The notes under the pieces: generated by a model
Told to the model about the DNA's origin: nothing
What the model saw: only the letters and a program-made list of their open reading frames with translations
Databases searched by the model: none
Shown: positions 13,018 to 27,184 of the stretch, one piece after another
How the letters are laid out: each line of letters starts with the position of its first letter
Numbering within the stretch: the first letter of the stretch is position 1
From: Epiperipatus broadwayi
Taxonomy: Eukaryota; Onychophora; Udeonychophora; Euonychophora; Peripatidae
Reading direction: 5' to 3'
Length of the DNA: 64,000 nucleotides
Assembly: GCA_028023455.1 (NCBI GenBank)
Contig: JAQFVV010006715.1
Coordinates: 255,501-319,500, forward strand
Translations under genes and position numbers: made by a program

Positions 13018-14504
13018 CTTCATTGACTGTTAGAAATTAAAATGTCATGGGCTATAAAACAAACACATATTGGGGAAATATTTTTGAAGTATTGATTGTT
13101 TTGTTTAGAAAATTCTGAAGAAAGATTGCATAAGAATATCTGGACACATACTATATGCATAGTGGGTAAATGTGCACAAAGTTATTGTAGATTATAGTAA
13201 TAATAATTTAATATTAAATGTGTAATGAAACCACTGATGGTATGGAAGAAATATGTTGAATATTTAGCTTCAAGAAAACTTATAAGATTTTTTAAAGAGA
13301 ATTTTTGAAATTGATTTACAAACATATTAGAAAATGTCTGTAATTCATCATGAACAACTATATCACATAAACAATTATTCCAAGTATGAAAATCTACTTA
13401 AGTAATTAAGGATGGAAATAAATTAGTAACCTTCTGAGTGTAGACAATTTTTTGCAGTAAATCACATCTTAATGATCAGTCAAAATAAATATTACTTTAT
13501 TAGTTGATATTGTGAAATTGGTAAATATTCAAGTCTCCCTATTGGGTCATATACATTAAAGTTTGTCTATTTAGAAATTCATTTATAGATTCTTTAAACC
13601 ACCTAGCTACTCACAAACATTCTATTAAAAAATCTGTAGAGATGATAACCAGTAAATACATTCAAGTATAATTATTATTAATTCCTTTAAGTTTGCCACT
13701 GTTTTCTGTTTGATTACAATCCCATAAGTTAATAATTGTTGAAATCTACCGAAATATGCTATAATACATCATAATGAGAATTCTAGAGATATCATTCAGG
13801 TATAATTTCAAGTCACTACGAATCTTTTATGAACTCTCATTTTAGTAATGGTTATTAGAATATGTTATAATCATAATCTAAAATTGATTGTATAATATTA
13901 GAGGAAAAAAGGAATGAACTTTACTTATGTAGACTGCTGGAAGTGATGAAGAGAAAATATGTGAGTAATTAATGAGGATGAGAAATTGTCAACAATACAA
14001 TCTATAAGAACTGTTAAGTACTGAGAAATAGGATAAAATGATAGTTTGCATAAACGTTGCATGGAAAATGCAAAGTTGTAATCATTTAGGATTTTTGACT
14101 ACATTGTGAACTTAAAAAAATAAATATAATATCAGGAAACTAGTATTAATATTGGAATACATGTATAATTATAACCAAGCCAATAATTCTTAAAGATAAA
14201 TTAGACCAGAAACATTTTTTCAAATTAAACAAGATAATGATGTCCTTTCTCTGGTCTGCCAGTCAATTATTATTTTGAATTAGCCAAAATGTGAGAATGT
14301 TTTAGAATTGCACATTATTGAAAAGCAAATGGTTTACAACGAAAACAAATAGTTTGTGAACTTTTACCTGTGGATTAATACCTTTAATATTCATTATGGT
14401 TACCACACACAAGGGTGAATCCATAAATAAAAAGTTAAGATCTAGATTTTATTGTCACAGTAGGTTAATTGTGTAATAGGATTATATGATTTAGTGAAGA
14501 TCAA

Positions 14505-15690
14505 CATCATCAACAACTATTATCAATCCACTGCAGGTTGAAGGTTTTTCCAAGTTCAATCCATCTTCTCTGATCTTTAGCTTCTCTTCTCGACATCACT
14601 TCTGCACACTTTCTTATTTCATCCATCCATCTCACATGTGATCTTTTTCTGGGTCTTTCATAATCTCCTGGAAACCACTTTAAAATTTCAATTGTCCATC
14701 TATTCTCATCTCTTCTATTAATATGTCCAGCCCTGCTCCACCTCTGTCTTTTAATTTTTTCAACAAGCTCAGTAACACCTGTTTGTTCTCTTACCCATAT
14801 ATTGCATTTTCAATCTTTTCTTGTTACTCCAAATATGCATCTATCCATACTTCTTTAATTCGTCTGAAGTCTCTGTGTTGTTCTTCTGTTAAGTGTCCAT
14901 GTCTCAGATCCATTTAGAAAAAACTGGTAAAACATATTTATTAAAAATCTTTCTTTTTAAACACATAAGCATATTTGTTTTCATCACCAACTTATTTCTA
15001 CCAAAAGCATTTTAACAAAGTTTAATTCTATGATTAATTTCATCCATTATGTTTTCATCTGTATTAATAATCTGATTAGGATAGTTCTAGCTGTTAACTT
15101 CTTCTAATCCATCATAATCAATCTTTATTTTCTTATTTTAAAAAAATCCATTAAATATTACTATAGTCTTTTTTACATTTATCTTTAGTCCTACTTTCAT
15201 CTGGTAACTCCTGCAACATTTCCTCAAGCTCTAAAGCATTATTTGCAAAAACAACTACATCATCTGCAAAATCTAAATGATTTAAATAATCTCCATTTAC
15301 TTTCACTCCTTTAGATTCCCATTTTAATCCATAAAATACTTCTTGCAACACTGCTGTAAAAAGTTTTGGAGATGTGGAATCACTCTGTCTTACACCCTTC
15401 TCAATGTTGACTTTACTAGTATCATTATGTAATCTAATTGTTGCTGAAATATTCTTTAAAATATGACAATATCCTGGTTCTATACCCTGAAGATCCAATC
15501 CTTTAATCACTGAAGAAATGTTTATAGAATCAAATGACTTTTCATAATCTACAACTTCTCTCAATACCTGGATATGATCTACTGTACTAAAACTATTTAT
15601 AAATCCAGCTTATTTGCTTGGTTGTTGGAAATCCAGTATTCTCTGTAGATGAGTTGTAATTAGTGTGGGAAAAAAATTGTTAAATCAAAG
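14505..15690 (-). pseudogene. RTE-like LINE reverse transcriptase remnant
   Basis: The minus strand carries a decayed non-LTR RT. Frame 15564-15151 shows VDYEKSFDSI (RT motif A; normally FVDYEKAFDS), then GVRQSDSTSPKLFTAVL (motif B; normally GVRQGD) and LNHLDFADDVVVFAN (motif C, catalytic FADD retained). Toward 14505 follow, in broken frames, an INTDENIMDEINHRIK-type segment and a 3' region like that of the copy at 33700-35010. The 3' end is near 14505 with a GTTGATGATGTT sequence. Mirrored by 18005-19240 as part of the palindrome. An endonuclease domain is not visible, so the copy is 5'-truncated. Confidence 0.75.
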
Positions 15691-16110
15691 TTTACTATAA
15701 ATGAATTATAATTACTTTTATAAATATTTTGCATAAAAGTGATAAAAGATTGAAAATCTGTATTTTCTAATACTTCCTTCTGTGCTAATATTTTCTTTAT
15801 TACTTTTTCAAAATATCAGTATTATTATAAAACTTTCCCAATAAATTGATACATCCTGTTTTATTTAGACATTTAATATATAATTTTGCTAATTATTTTT
15901 TTTATTTTTTTAATCTCATTTTAAGATATCACTTATTATTCCATCATTTTAAGTGATTTTTCATTTCTTCATGAATATCATGGGCAATTCAGAAGATTTA
16001 ATAACTGTAATAGATATTTTATTTTCTTGTTTTTATTATTACATAATTCTTTATAAATGTCTTTCTCACATTCCATCATGTCAGTCATATTCCTTTTTAG
16101 TAATAGTTCT

Positions 16111-17470
16111 ATTTTTTTTTTTTTATTGTTGAAAGATCTTTATTTCTAATAACAAGATGTTTTCCATTTTTGAGATTTTTATTTTCTTTCATAGATTTTC
16201 TTGCCAATTCAAAATGATCTTATAATGTAATTAATTCTTTTTCATGCCATTTTACAAAACTGTAAATACTCAATTTCTTTAATGGATTATTTTTGAATTT
16301 TTTTATATTTTTTCTTTTTTAATACATTAATTTATCTCAGTAAAAAATTATTGATCAATTGCTTTTTTATACCAGCTATCTTTCTTGCAGTTCTTAATAG
16401 TGCACCAGTTATCTTCATATTAATTTTATTAAATTCTGAATAATGTTTAAAATGTGTTAATAGTTTAAAATAATTTTACAAGTTCCAATTCACGATCATT
16501 GAATTGTTTTATAACGTGAATATATTAACAATTGTAAAGTATAGACACTCATTATGTTATTAATTATATAAAAGAAAAGTGTCAAAATTGTTTATTTTAT
16601 TTTAAATGTTTCAATATATATATATATTATAATTTTCTTATTTAAATTTGAAAAATATAATTTGTAGAAACATGATTAAAAACATAAATATATTTTTAAA
16701 AATTTTACTAACTTAACTCCAAAAGTTATTGTTGACAGCAACACATACTTAATAAGTTAAATGCATTTTGGTGCAAAGTATCCTCTTCACAAAAAAATTT
16801 TTTTAGAATAGCAGTATATTAATTAATTAAATGAACTGTAGAAAAATAAATTAAAATATTTTTTTTCACATAATTTGAATTGCTTTTAATTGAATATTGT
16901 TAAATTTTCAATTAGTTATTGGGATATTATTAATAAATCATGCTATTTTTATTTTCCAATTCCTTTAATTCTGTTCACTGTCAATGATTGTTATATTATT
17001 TGAATCAAATTATGACAATATGTTTTTTATGATCTAAACACATAGATAATGCAAATGGAAAATAGAAGGAGAATATTTTAATAACAGAAGAGACTCAGTG
17101 ATGAACTGATAATCTGACTGTTTTTAATTTAAGTACATTTTGGAATTTGTAAAGTTTAAATTTAAATTATGTTATTCAATAGTACTTAATGGTCAAATAT
17201 ACTGTTATATATTCCTGTCATTGCTGCTGTTATTATTAAATAATTATTTATATAAGAAATAAACTGTATAAGCTGCTCACAACACATATCAGCCAATGTG
17301 GTGAGTTTCCTGGCTTTTTAACTCGGAATTTAATAATCTTTCTTTTCAGTTGCCTGATAGTTCTAATTGAAATATTAGTTAAGTTTTTTTTAAAGTTGTT
17401 TGTGAACAAGCTTTTTTAATAGATATTTACAATCATGATAAACAAAACTAATTATGGCTCTTATTTACAG
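16111..17470. other. Central spacer of the palindrome
   Basis: This AT-rich stretch has no mirrored partner that I can see and no coding signal except the open stretch after 17470. It is the unpaired centre between the two palindrome arms. Confidence 0.45.
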
Positions 17471-17596
17471 GACATTGTAACATTTCGAGCCAAGGCAGCA
17501 GTTAGCACCCTAAAGGGGAAATGTATTAAGAATCTCCTGTTTATGGACCTAGGCCACCAATTAATGATGACATTTAATTACTTTGGATTATTTTAA
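17471..17596 (+). other. Possible terminal exon
   Basis: The sequence CTTATTTACAG ends at 17470, a good splice acceptor. The frame then reads 41 codons beginning DIVTFRAKAAVSTLKGKC and ending at TAA 17594-17596. A canonical AATAAA follows at 17600-17605. The stretch is clearly richer in G and C than its surroundings. It lies in the unique centre of the palindrome. I do not recognise the peptide. Acceptor, stop and polyadenylation signal fit a last exon but could be chance. Confidence 0.3.
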
Positions 17597-17879
17597 AGCA
17601 ATAAAAGATTGCACAGATTGGAAGAACAGATTAAAATTAAAGTGCATATTTTTCAAGTTTATGAAGTTAAATGAAAAAAGTGTATTGATTTAAAAAGTGG
17701 ATACATATTTTGCAACAAAGAAACAAATGTTGAAAGCATAAGTGAAATGAGATTCATTTAAAATAAAATTGAAAAAATAACATTGTGGATTTCAATGCTA
17801 TATCAGGTGGTTTGGTAATATAATGCAGATAATTCAGTTTCATTTTTTAACAACTTTTCATTGTGATGAAAAAATAGAG

Positions 17880-20800
17880 AACTATTACTAAAAAGAAAGA
17901 TGGCAGACATGATGGAATGTGAGAAAGGCATTTATAAAAAATTATGAAGTAATAAAAACAAGAAAACAAAGTATCAATACAAACAAAGTATTTATACAAA
18001 ATATGTGTCAAAGTAATTACAACTCATTTATTGCAAGCTTTGATTTTACAAAATTTTTACCATGATAATTACAACTCGTCTACAGAGAATATTTGATTTT
18101 CACCAACCAAGCAAAAAAGCTGGATTTAAAAATGGTTTTAGTACAGTAGATCATATCCAGGTATTGAGAGAAGTTGTAGATTATGAAAAGATATTTGATT
18201 CTATAAACATTTCTTTAGTGATTAAAGGATTGGATCATCAGGGCATATATCCAGGATATTGTCATATTTTAAAGAAAATTTTAGCAACAATTAGATTACA
18301 TAATGATACTAGTAAAGTCAACATTGGAAAGAGTGTAAGGCAGTGTGATTCCATATCTTCAAAACGTTTTACCACAGTGTTGCAAGAAGTATTTATGGAT
18401 TAAAATGGGAATCTAAAGGAGTGAAAATAAATGGAGATTATTTAAGTCATTTAGATTTTGCAGCTGATGTATTTTTTTTTTTTTGCAAATAATGCTTTAG
18501 ATCTTCAGGAAATATTGCAGGAGTTACCAGATTAAAGTAGGACTAAAGATAAATGTAAAAAAAGACTACAGTAATGTGTAACGGATTTTCTTAAAATATG
18601 ATAGTAAAGATGGATTATGATGGGTTAGAAGAATTTAATAGCTAGAACTATCTTAATCAGATTGTTAATACAGATGGAAACATAATGGATGACATAAATC
18701 ATAGAATTAAACTTGGTTGGAGTGTTTTTGGTAGAAATAACTTGGTGCTAAAAGGGAATACACCTATGTGTTTAAAAAAGAAGGTATTTAATAAATGTGT
18801 TTTACCAGTTCTTACTTATGGATGAGACATGGACACTTAAAAGAAGAGCAATACAGAGATGCCAGACCACTCAAAGAAGTATGGAGAGATGCATATTGGG
18901 AGTAACAAGAAGAGATTGAAAATGCAATATATGGACAAGAGAACAAACATGTGTTACTGACCTTGTTGAAAAAAGTAAAAGACCGAAATGGAGCTGGGCT
19001 GGACATATTAATAGAAAATAAAATATTAGATGGACAATTGAAATCATAAACTATATTCCAAAAGATTATAAAATGGTGAGAAAGAGATCACATGTGAGAT
19101 GGAGGATGAAATAAGAAAGTGTGCAGGAGTGATGTAAAGAAGCAAAGCTAAAGATCGGAGAAGATGGATTGAACCTGGAAAAACCTTCATCTGGAAGTGG
19201 ATTGATAATGGTGGTTGATGATGTTCATCTTCACTAAATCATCTAACACTATTACACAATTAACTTATTGTGACAATAAATCCTAGATCTTAACTTTTTA
19301 TTTATGGATTTCCCCTTTCATGTGGTAAACATTATGAATATTAAATATATTAATTCACAATTAAACGTTCACAAACTATTCTTTTGTTATAATCCATTTG
19401 TTTTTCAATAATGTGCAATTCTGAAACATTCTCAAATTCTTGCTAATTCAAATAATAATTTAATGGCAGACCAGGCAATGGGCATCATTATGTTGTTTAA
19501 TTAGAAAAAAAAATGTCTCTGGTCTGATTTATCTTTAAGAATTATTGGCTTTGTTATAATTATATACATATTCCTATATTAATACTAGTTTCCTTACATA
19601 TTTATTTTTTTAAGTTCACAATGTTGTCAAACCCTAAATAATTATAACTTTGCATTTTCCATGCAACGTTTATTCAAACTATCATATTTATTCCATTTCT
19701 CAGTACTTAACAATTCTTATAGATTGTATTGTTGACAATTTCTCAGCCTCATTAATTAATTGCATATTTCTCTCTTCGTCACTTCCAGCAGTCTACATAA
19801 GTAAAGTTCATTCTTTTCTTCCACTGATATTATACAATCAATCTTAGATTATGATTATAACAAATTCTAATAACCATTACTAAAATGAGAGTTCATAAAG
19901 AATTCATAGTGACTTGAAATTATACCTGAATAATATCTCAAGAATTCTCATTATGATGTATTATAACATTTTTGGTAGATTTCAACAATGATTAACTTAT
20001 GGGACTGTGATCAAACAGAAAACATTGGCAAACTTAAATGAATTAATAGTAATTATACTTGAATTTATTTACTGGTTATCATCTCTGCAGATTTTTTAAT
20101 AGAATGTTTGCAAGTAGCTAGGTTGTTTAAAGAATCTATAAATGATTTTTTTTAAATAGACAAACTTTAATGTATATGACCCAACAGAGACACTTGAATA
20201 TTCACCAATTTCGCAATATCAACTAATAAAGTATTATTTATTTGGATTAATCATTAAGATGTGTTTACTGTAAGAAATTGTCTACACTCAGAAGATTACA
20301 AATTTATTACCATCCTTAATTACTTAAGTAGATTTTTATACTTGGAACAATTGTTTATATGATATAATTATTCTCGATGAATTACAGACATTTTCTAATA
20401 TGTTTTAAATCAATTTTGAAAATTATATTTAAAAAATCTTATATGTTGTAAGTTTTCTTGAAGCTAGATATTCAACATATTTCTTCCATACCAACAGTGG
20501 TTTCATTACACATTTAATATTCAATTATTATTACAATAATATACAATAACTTTGTGTACATTTACCCACTATGCATATAGAATATGTCCAGATATTCTTA
20601 TGCAATATTTTTTCTTAACTTTTTAAACAAAACTATCCAAACTTTAAAAATAGTTCCCCAATCTGTGTTTGTTTTATAGACCATGACATTTTTTTTCTAA
20701 CAGTCAATGAAGATATTAAATGTATATATATTTTTAACTTGCATCTTATATCTGTGGATGACACTCTTTCACATCTTTTGGATTACTGTCCTATCTTCAT

Positions 20801-21815
20801 TAATTTACATCTTCTGTTTTTTTTTTTCAAAATATAATCTTTGTGCTATATTATCATTAGCTTTTGCATTTTGCTCTAAATCTTTTTTCCTTGAGTCTTT
20901 ATAATATCTACTTTTGCCACACTTGTAAAACCTATTATTTTGAAATTTCCTTGTGAGTATATGATATTTTTAGTTATTAAAATGATCCGAAATATAATTT
21001 GTATTACTTAAAAGTTAGTGGAAATATTCTTTGAAATTGTAAAAACAAAAGTTTTCAAAGAAATATTGCCATGAGGAAAAAATGTAAAAATTAGCTTAGC
21101 CCAATTGTTTGTGAAAAACTGCACATCATTTTTAGAGAAAATAATCTTTAAATAAAGATCGATTTTAAAAAAGAAATTAATTTAATAATACATCGATTTA
21201 TCAGGTGAAATTAGAATGCAACAGTATTAAGTTGTCAAAGCAGATTTAAATAGTTGTGGTCATATTTTTTTTTAGAAATCATTTTCAGAGAAAATAATTT
21301 TTAAAAAAGATTGATTTTTAAAAAGAATGTGGGTACAATACATCTATTTATGAGAAGCTGAAATAGAATGTAACAGTATTAATAAACGAAACAGATTTAA
21401 ATAGCTGTGGCATTTACATTATTAACACCTTTATATTACATGCTATCTATCTTCTAAGTAATATGTGCATAGACATTAACCTTCCAATAATAATGCGGTT
21501 AGAGTGTGCAGTTTTTTCTGTGCATAGTATGGAGAAACAGTGCCACATATTGGGCTAGAATCATGGTAGTTGCTGGTAACAGATGATGTAACCTAAATTG
21601 GCTTATGCATGGCAACCACCACCACTAAGCTAGCAGCTTTGGTGCCAGCTAGCTGGTGAAATATTCCTGTGCTCCCACATGGTGAACTGTGCCATCTAGT
21701 TGCTGGAACAAGCATTGCTGTTTTTTGGGCTCCTACTGTGGATATTTCTGTGTGTTTATGCATAATTGGTGTCTCTAGCTGTGGCAGAACCCTATCTCCA
21801 CTACTACCAAATCTA
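17880..21815. repeat. Right arm of the 11-kb palindrome
   Basis: Mirror of 10691-16110 (matching blocks are listed there). The outer 270 bp (about 21545-21815) is noticeably less AT-rich and contains GTGTCTCTAGCTGTGGCAG and CTATCTCCACTACTACC, the complement of the left-arm edge at 10693-10735. The right arm appears to be the version without the extra LINE insertion and is therefore closer to the original arm. Confidence 0.8.
18005..19240 (+). pseudogene. RTE-like LINE reverse transcriptase remnant (mirrored copy)
   Basis: Plus-strand counterpart of the LINE at 14505-15690. Frame 18062-18403 includes FHQPSKKAGFKNGFSTVDHI (the GFR-x-GFST-x-D fingers motif), VDYEKIFDSINI (motif A) and SVRQCDSISSKRF (motif B, with Gly to Ser and Gly to Cys changes). 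After 18403 the frame is broken; LDFAADVFF at about 18450-18475 corresponds to motif C with the first catalytic Asp changed (FADD to FAAD). Downstream remains include the WTLKRRAI region near 18830 and a segment mirroring the 3' end, to about 19240. Confidence 0.72.
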
Positions 21816-24800
21816 ATTTATTCTAATCTAATCTAGCTCTATCGGGTCATCATTATGTAATAAACCATCATAAAGCAAAACCAATATCTACTAAAGTCTA
21901 ATTTGTTTAAGCTATTTGTGAAACGAAAGAATAATGAGATTATCTGCTCCAGACATCAACAAATATATCACAATTACAAAGTAAACTGCAATGAGCAGTA
22001 AAATCATATATCATTGCCCTAAACAATAATATGATTAAGCTAACTATTTGATTAAAAATTTAATGACAATCAAATCAATAACTAAAGCAGATTATGATAT
22101 ACTTCATTAATCTATTGTTATTGTAATAATTCAAATATACTTTAATATTTAATGTTACTGAATTTTATCTAGACGGATGAGCTTTTAAATAACTATAATT
22201 GCATTTCACAAAACATTTTTAGATATAGATGCTATTGTAACTGTTGAAACAAAATAATATTTGATTCAAATGTATATCTAGTTTTAGTCAAATGCTAAAT
22301 ACAAGGCATAAACATTTCATTCATATCTTTCAATAAAGAGATACATAATTATTACCTCGTTTACATGTTAAAATAGAATATTCCATGAGAATTTATTATC
22401 AACAATCTATTAGCTAATTTTTAACTCTACATTGCCCATTCACATTATATAAAAGATATATTAAGTTTACATTGGATGTTTATTAACCTATAATTATTAA
22501 TATTATCTGTTTAAACCTTCAAATAAATTAATATGAAATTAGTTGGTAATAATTAGATCATATGATCATAATTGACAGTTATTCAAATCAAAACAATATT
22601 AAATTAAAACAGTCAATGAAATTTGTACTCTTCATTAGAGAAGTTAAAAAAATATTTAAGACAAGTTATTCTAAACCAATGATAAAATACAATCTGTTTA
22701 GATTTTTATGACAGAATTAGACCAGCAAAGAAATGGTCAACTCTAAGCTAATGACATTTACCTGTAATACTAACTAAAATATATTTAAGCACATACTCGA
22801 ATGGAGAAATGAATATAAAGTTTATACGTAGATAAGATAAAACTATATACAAAACATATCACTTTATATTCTAGTTAATTTCTTAGCTGAGTTTGAATCT
22901 TAAACCGAATTTACATAGCAAAATTACTTTACGCAATCCAAATAAAATAATTAACGGAATATTGGCATTTAAATCAAATCAATTTATTAAATTATATATA
23001 TATATATATAATTGGTAAGATTAGAAACAAAATGCAATAGGAAATTAATCTATTTCTGATCGATTGAATTAATGAAAAAAAGACAAAATTTTTGTGGGTA
23101 ACTCTAAAATATGTTGCAAAAACAATAATGACACGTATATAAAAAATGAATGAATGGAGAGATTTTTTGATACCTTACTGAAAAATTTTATATAACAGAT
23201 ACGAAATATATGTAATTGAATGAGGTTGAAGACTATTTGTTCCTTAAAATAATAATCGATAAATGAATATGAAATAATACGATATATTTAAACCTCTTGT
23301 CTGTTCGATGTTTTAAACTAAATTTTATACATGCAAAAATCAAATTGGATATTTAAAAAAAACATCGGGTTATGTTAATATATATTCAGACAAGAGTTCA
23401 AATAATTAGTAAAGAAATCTCTCCAATCATTCATTGCCTAAATTCTATTACACCTAAAGATGATTTAAATAAATATAAATCAACCTTTTAAAATATAAAA
23501 AAAAATTATTATGCACACATATTTGTAAAAAAAAATTAAACCCTAGATAAAATTCTGTTCATTTTCACTATTCATTGATTAATTGTAGTTTATTTATCCT
23601 CAGTCCCTATGACGTAGAGAGAAGTTTATTTCAAAGAAAAGACAAGTCAAACTTTAAATGTTTCCTTTCATTGGCAATAATGTTCAGATAGAATAATCCT
23701 GTGAATTTTAATAACAACCTTTTTCCTTTTTTTTTTTAAATGGAGAGTGCAATTTAACTAGCCTTTTTATGGTATAAATTAATCCAGTTAATCCTGAATG
23801 TTTTCCTAGCTTGTATCATGGTATTCATCAATGCAAGGATAATTATACTCCGATTTTTAAACCTGGAATCTATTTGTTTTAAAAATAGCCGATTTTCTAC
23901 AACACATTTTTTTTATAGGTTTCCCTTCTCACATTTTGTTGCCATCTTCTTTGGAACTTGTTCACAAACTGCCATTCAAATGAATAAATGAGCAGATAAT
24001 TTAGGTTTCTATTCTTCCATATTTTTATAGTTTAACAGTTAGAAAAAAATTATTGAAGAAATTTTATTTAAAAGCATATGGAAACGCATCTGTTCCAGGC
24101 AATGACAAAAAGATGATAGACCACACTTACAGTCTTTTCTGTCTATTTATATTATCTCTTTCTGACATTACATATGCCATAACAACTATTGGATTTTACT
24201 CAAATAAGCTCAATGGCAACAATATTTCACAACAGATTTGTCCCACTTGGTATAAGTTTGGGGAAAAATGGATACATGGAAATGATATCTAAGTTTGATA
24301 TGATTTTTCCTATTATTTTTAAACCAAAATGGAGAATTGGTGTTACAACTTTTATTCACTTTATAAATATAAATAATTTACATATTTTTTAATAATAATA
24401 ATTTTTTTAATTAATTTATAAACAAATATACCTGACATAAAAAAACAACAACATTGAATTATATGTAATAATGTTACCATGGTGATTGCAGTAACATAAA
24501 TAAAATATGTAAAAATAATAATACTGATCCTATTTAAGTAAACTTTTATATCATACAAAATTATTTTCAAAATTTATTTATTTGCCTATATGTTTTTCTT
24601 GAGTTTGATTATAACGAATTTTGTATTTCGAGGGTAGGTTTAGCAATAAACTATACTATTTAAAAAGCTTTAGGTTGCCATGGTTATCAATTCAAACCTA
24701 TATTTCCATAAGATAGAATGATCTTGTGGCTATTGGTTTTAACTTGTTGTTGGTCATTTCTAAAGGCTAGTCACAAAATCTTTTCTGGTGGGCATGTTCA

Positions 24801-25375
24801 TGAACAATGTCAGCAAAAGCCTTGTTCCACTCCAGCATGAAAGATTATTTCAGAATAGAGTGGTCCTAGATATTTCATGATCTAAGACCAGCCAAAAAAA
24901 AACACATAAGCCACTGATCCAACTGGTTTCTTCCTTTTATACTCCTGGTCCAGTTTTCAGACTATTGTGCATATCCTTTTTATCCTTTTATCAGCATATA
25001 AGTTAATAATCATGTACATTTATTTTGTATTTTTAGGTTACAAAGTCTTTTTTTGTTCAACATCATTCTGCCATCTTTAATTAGCTTCCAAACAAAAGTT
25101 TTATTGATTGTAATCTATTGCTTTCAATTTTTTTTTTATTTCTCTGAATTAGTAATCTGCATGTCATTTATTCTTTCAAATTTTAACTCTTATTTTTAAT
25201 CAAAGTAATAATTTGAAACAAAAAAAAACTCTTATTGTACCTTTTAAAAAAAAAATACATAAACTAAAAAAAAAAAAAAAATAATTGCATCTTTTAATAA
25301 GATCCTTAAACTTACTTTTTATTTTAGCTTTTACCAAAAGCCAATATATTTGTACCATATATAAATAAACAGCAC
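21816..25375. other. AT-rich stretch without recognised genes
   Basis: A short (TA)n lies at 22995-23012. An open frame at 24053-24292 (79 codons) has no motif I know and no convincing splice sites. Nothing else is supportable. Confidence 0.45.
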
Positions 25376-25843
25376 AGTATATATAAAATACAAATGAAAT
25401 CTTTGCTATTGCCAACATATATATCATTTTCCACCATCTTTAATAGCAATCAATCATTAAAATTTACATTACACATAGCAATAATGCTCCAATGTGAATG
25501 GGAAATTTTCCACAAATGATGAATCCTCACAAAATTACACTGTTTATTCAACACAGTGCTTATAATATTTATAAAATATGATTCTTTAATTTTTCTTTTC
25601 AACAAGTTCATTTTCCACATGAAAAACAAAAACACTATCAAAACATAAATCTTCATTAGAAATCACTACCTGCTCTGTTAAAACAGATTTATATCTCTCT
25701 ACAAAAGGACAAAATTTATTATATAATAATTTATGCTCCAGAAACCTCGTTTTAATGAATATTTAATCTCTATGATATAACTATATTCACAATGACATAA
25801 TACTTTATGAATAATATTACATTTATTGTTTTTATCAACATTT
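25376..25843 (-). mobile_element. PLE 3' end, left arm of foldback
   Basis: Reverse complement, with moderate divergence, of about 25870-26320. On the minus strand the frame 25656-25450 includes KRKIKESYFINI, the C-terminal endonuclease helix of the PLE family, in a broken context. The arm's outer edge shares TTTTATTTGTATTTTATATA (given in the right-arm direction). Confidence 0.6.
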
Positions 25844-25869
25844 GGAAGATTGATTACTAATGAAAAATA

Positions 25870-26320
25870 CTATGTTGATAAAATCCAATAAATGTAATAT
25901 TATTTTTAAAGTCATATGCCATTGTGGATATAGTTATATCAAATATTCATTAAGGAAGAGGTTTCACCAGCATGGATTATGATATAATATGTTGTATCAT
26001 TCTGTGGATAAATATAAATCGTTTTAGCAGAGCATTCTGTTATTTGTAATGAAGATTTATGCTTTGATAGTGGTTTTGTTTCACATGTGGAAAATAAACT
26101 TGAAAAGAAAAATTAGAGTCATATTTTATAAATATTGCAGGCATTCTGGTGAATAAACAACATAAGAATGTGAGCATTTATAATTAGTCGAAAGTTGACC
26201 ATTCACAGTGGGGACGTTATTGCTATGTGAGATGTAAATTTTAATGATTGATTTTTTCTCAAGATGATAGAAATGCTGTAAGCTCGATATAGCAAAGATT
26301 TTATTTGTATTTTATATAGG
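25870..26320 (+). mobile_element. PLE GIY-YIG fragment, right arm of foldback
   Basis: From about 25910 the plus strand reads CHCGYSYIKYSLRKRFHQH, a GIY-YIG half-domain (CxCG, then SYI-K-YS in place of YIG-x-S, an R, and the Q/E-H pair), then LLFVMKIYALIVVLFHMWKI and LKRKIRVIF. A stop lies after KSF and others follow. Near 26190 TTAGTCGAAAGTTG resembles the second half of a hammerhead core. The spacer between arms is about 25 bp (25844-25869). Confidence 0.62.
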
Positions 26321-26349
26321 CATAAGAAATTTTTTAATAATTACTCTGG

Positions 26350-26391
26350 AATATATATATATATATATATATATTCCAGAGTATATATATA

Positions 26392-26438
<47 letters not shown>
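26350..26438. repeat. AT palindrome and (AT)n tract
   Basis: TACTCTGGAA and TTCCAGAGTA flank a (TA)n core (26342-26384), followed by a second (TA)n block to 26438. It lies just outside the PLE foldback. Confidence 0.9.
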
Positions 26439-26444
<6 letters not shown>

Positions 26445-26865
26445 AATACATAACCAGAACAAAAATTTGTTATTTTTTTCACATGATTGCAATAATATAA
26501 AAAATAAAAATAAAAATTAGAATTTATAATTATTAAAAAAGTGGCAAGGGAAATAACTGCAACGATATTTATGAGGTGTTTCATTTTTAGACAATGACAA
26601 ACTATTGACTTTAATAATTAATTTTGTTTTATTCTTAGTTTTTGAAAAAATATATATTGGAAGAAAATGAACATAATCATTATATTCTTAGAAAAAATAT
26701 ATAATTTACAAATATTTTGGAAAATCATAGTAAATGCATAATTAAAGTATGAAATTCTCCTTCATATCCAATCTCTGAATTTTTGTCTATGATCCTTTGT
26801 ATAATACTGACATCTATAAATACTGTTTGAAATAAAATCAATATTATATATATATATAGTACATA

Positions 26866-27178
26866 TTTTGCGGGTTCATCCATGTTAAAAACTTTTAATA
26901 TTAATATACTGACATTTCGACTTGGTCACACAAGCCATCCACAGAGTTATAAAAGGTAGAAAGATGGTTGTAGAGGCGCTACAATCACTGATTTGAATAA
27001 ATTGTTAAAATTCCACCAATAGCAAAAAATGTTAAATTTAGGAATGTTTTTTTTTAAAAAAATCGATCTGGCCTTTTAAGTATCTCAATGGCTTCTCTAA
27101 TTTTGCATTGGTAGAGATTATCACATATGGATATGATCCTGGTACTAGAAAAATCAATTTTATGACCTGAATCTATAG
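26866..27178 (-). mobile_element. PLE 3' end, inverted partial copy
   Basis: Near-identical reverse complement of 27372-27733. On the minus strand it contains the PLE C-terminal helix coding region and the non-coding 3' end, including the hammerhead-like motif seen at 27653-27686 (here about 26915-26950). It lacks the GIY and YIG strands, being cut at the codons for the DSGHKIDF segment. Confidence 0.78.
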
Positions 27179-27184
27179 ATCAAA

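Noticed and set aside
24053-24292. 79-codon open frame
   Set aside because: No recognised motif, no splice sites of quality, and chance frames of this size are expected in 64 kb.
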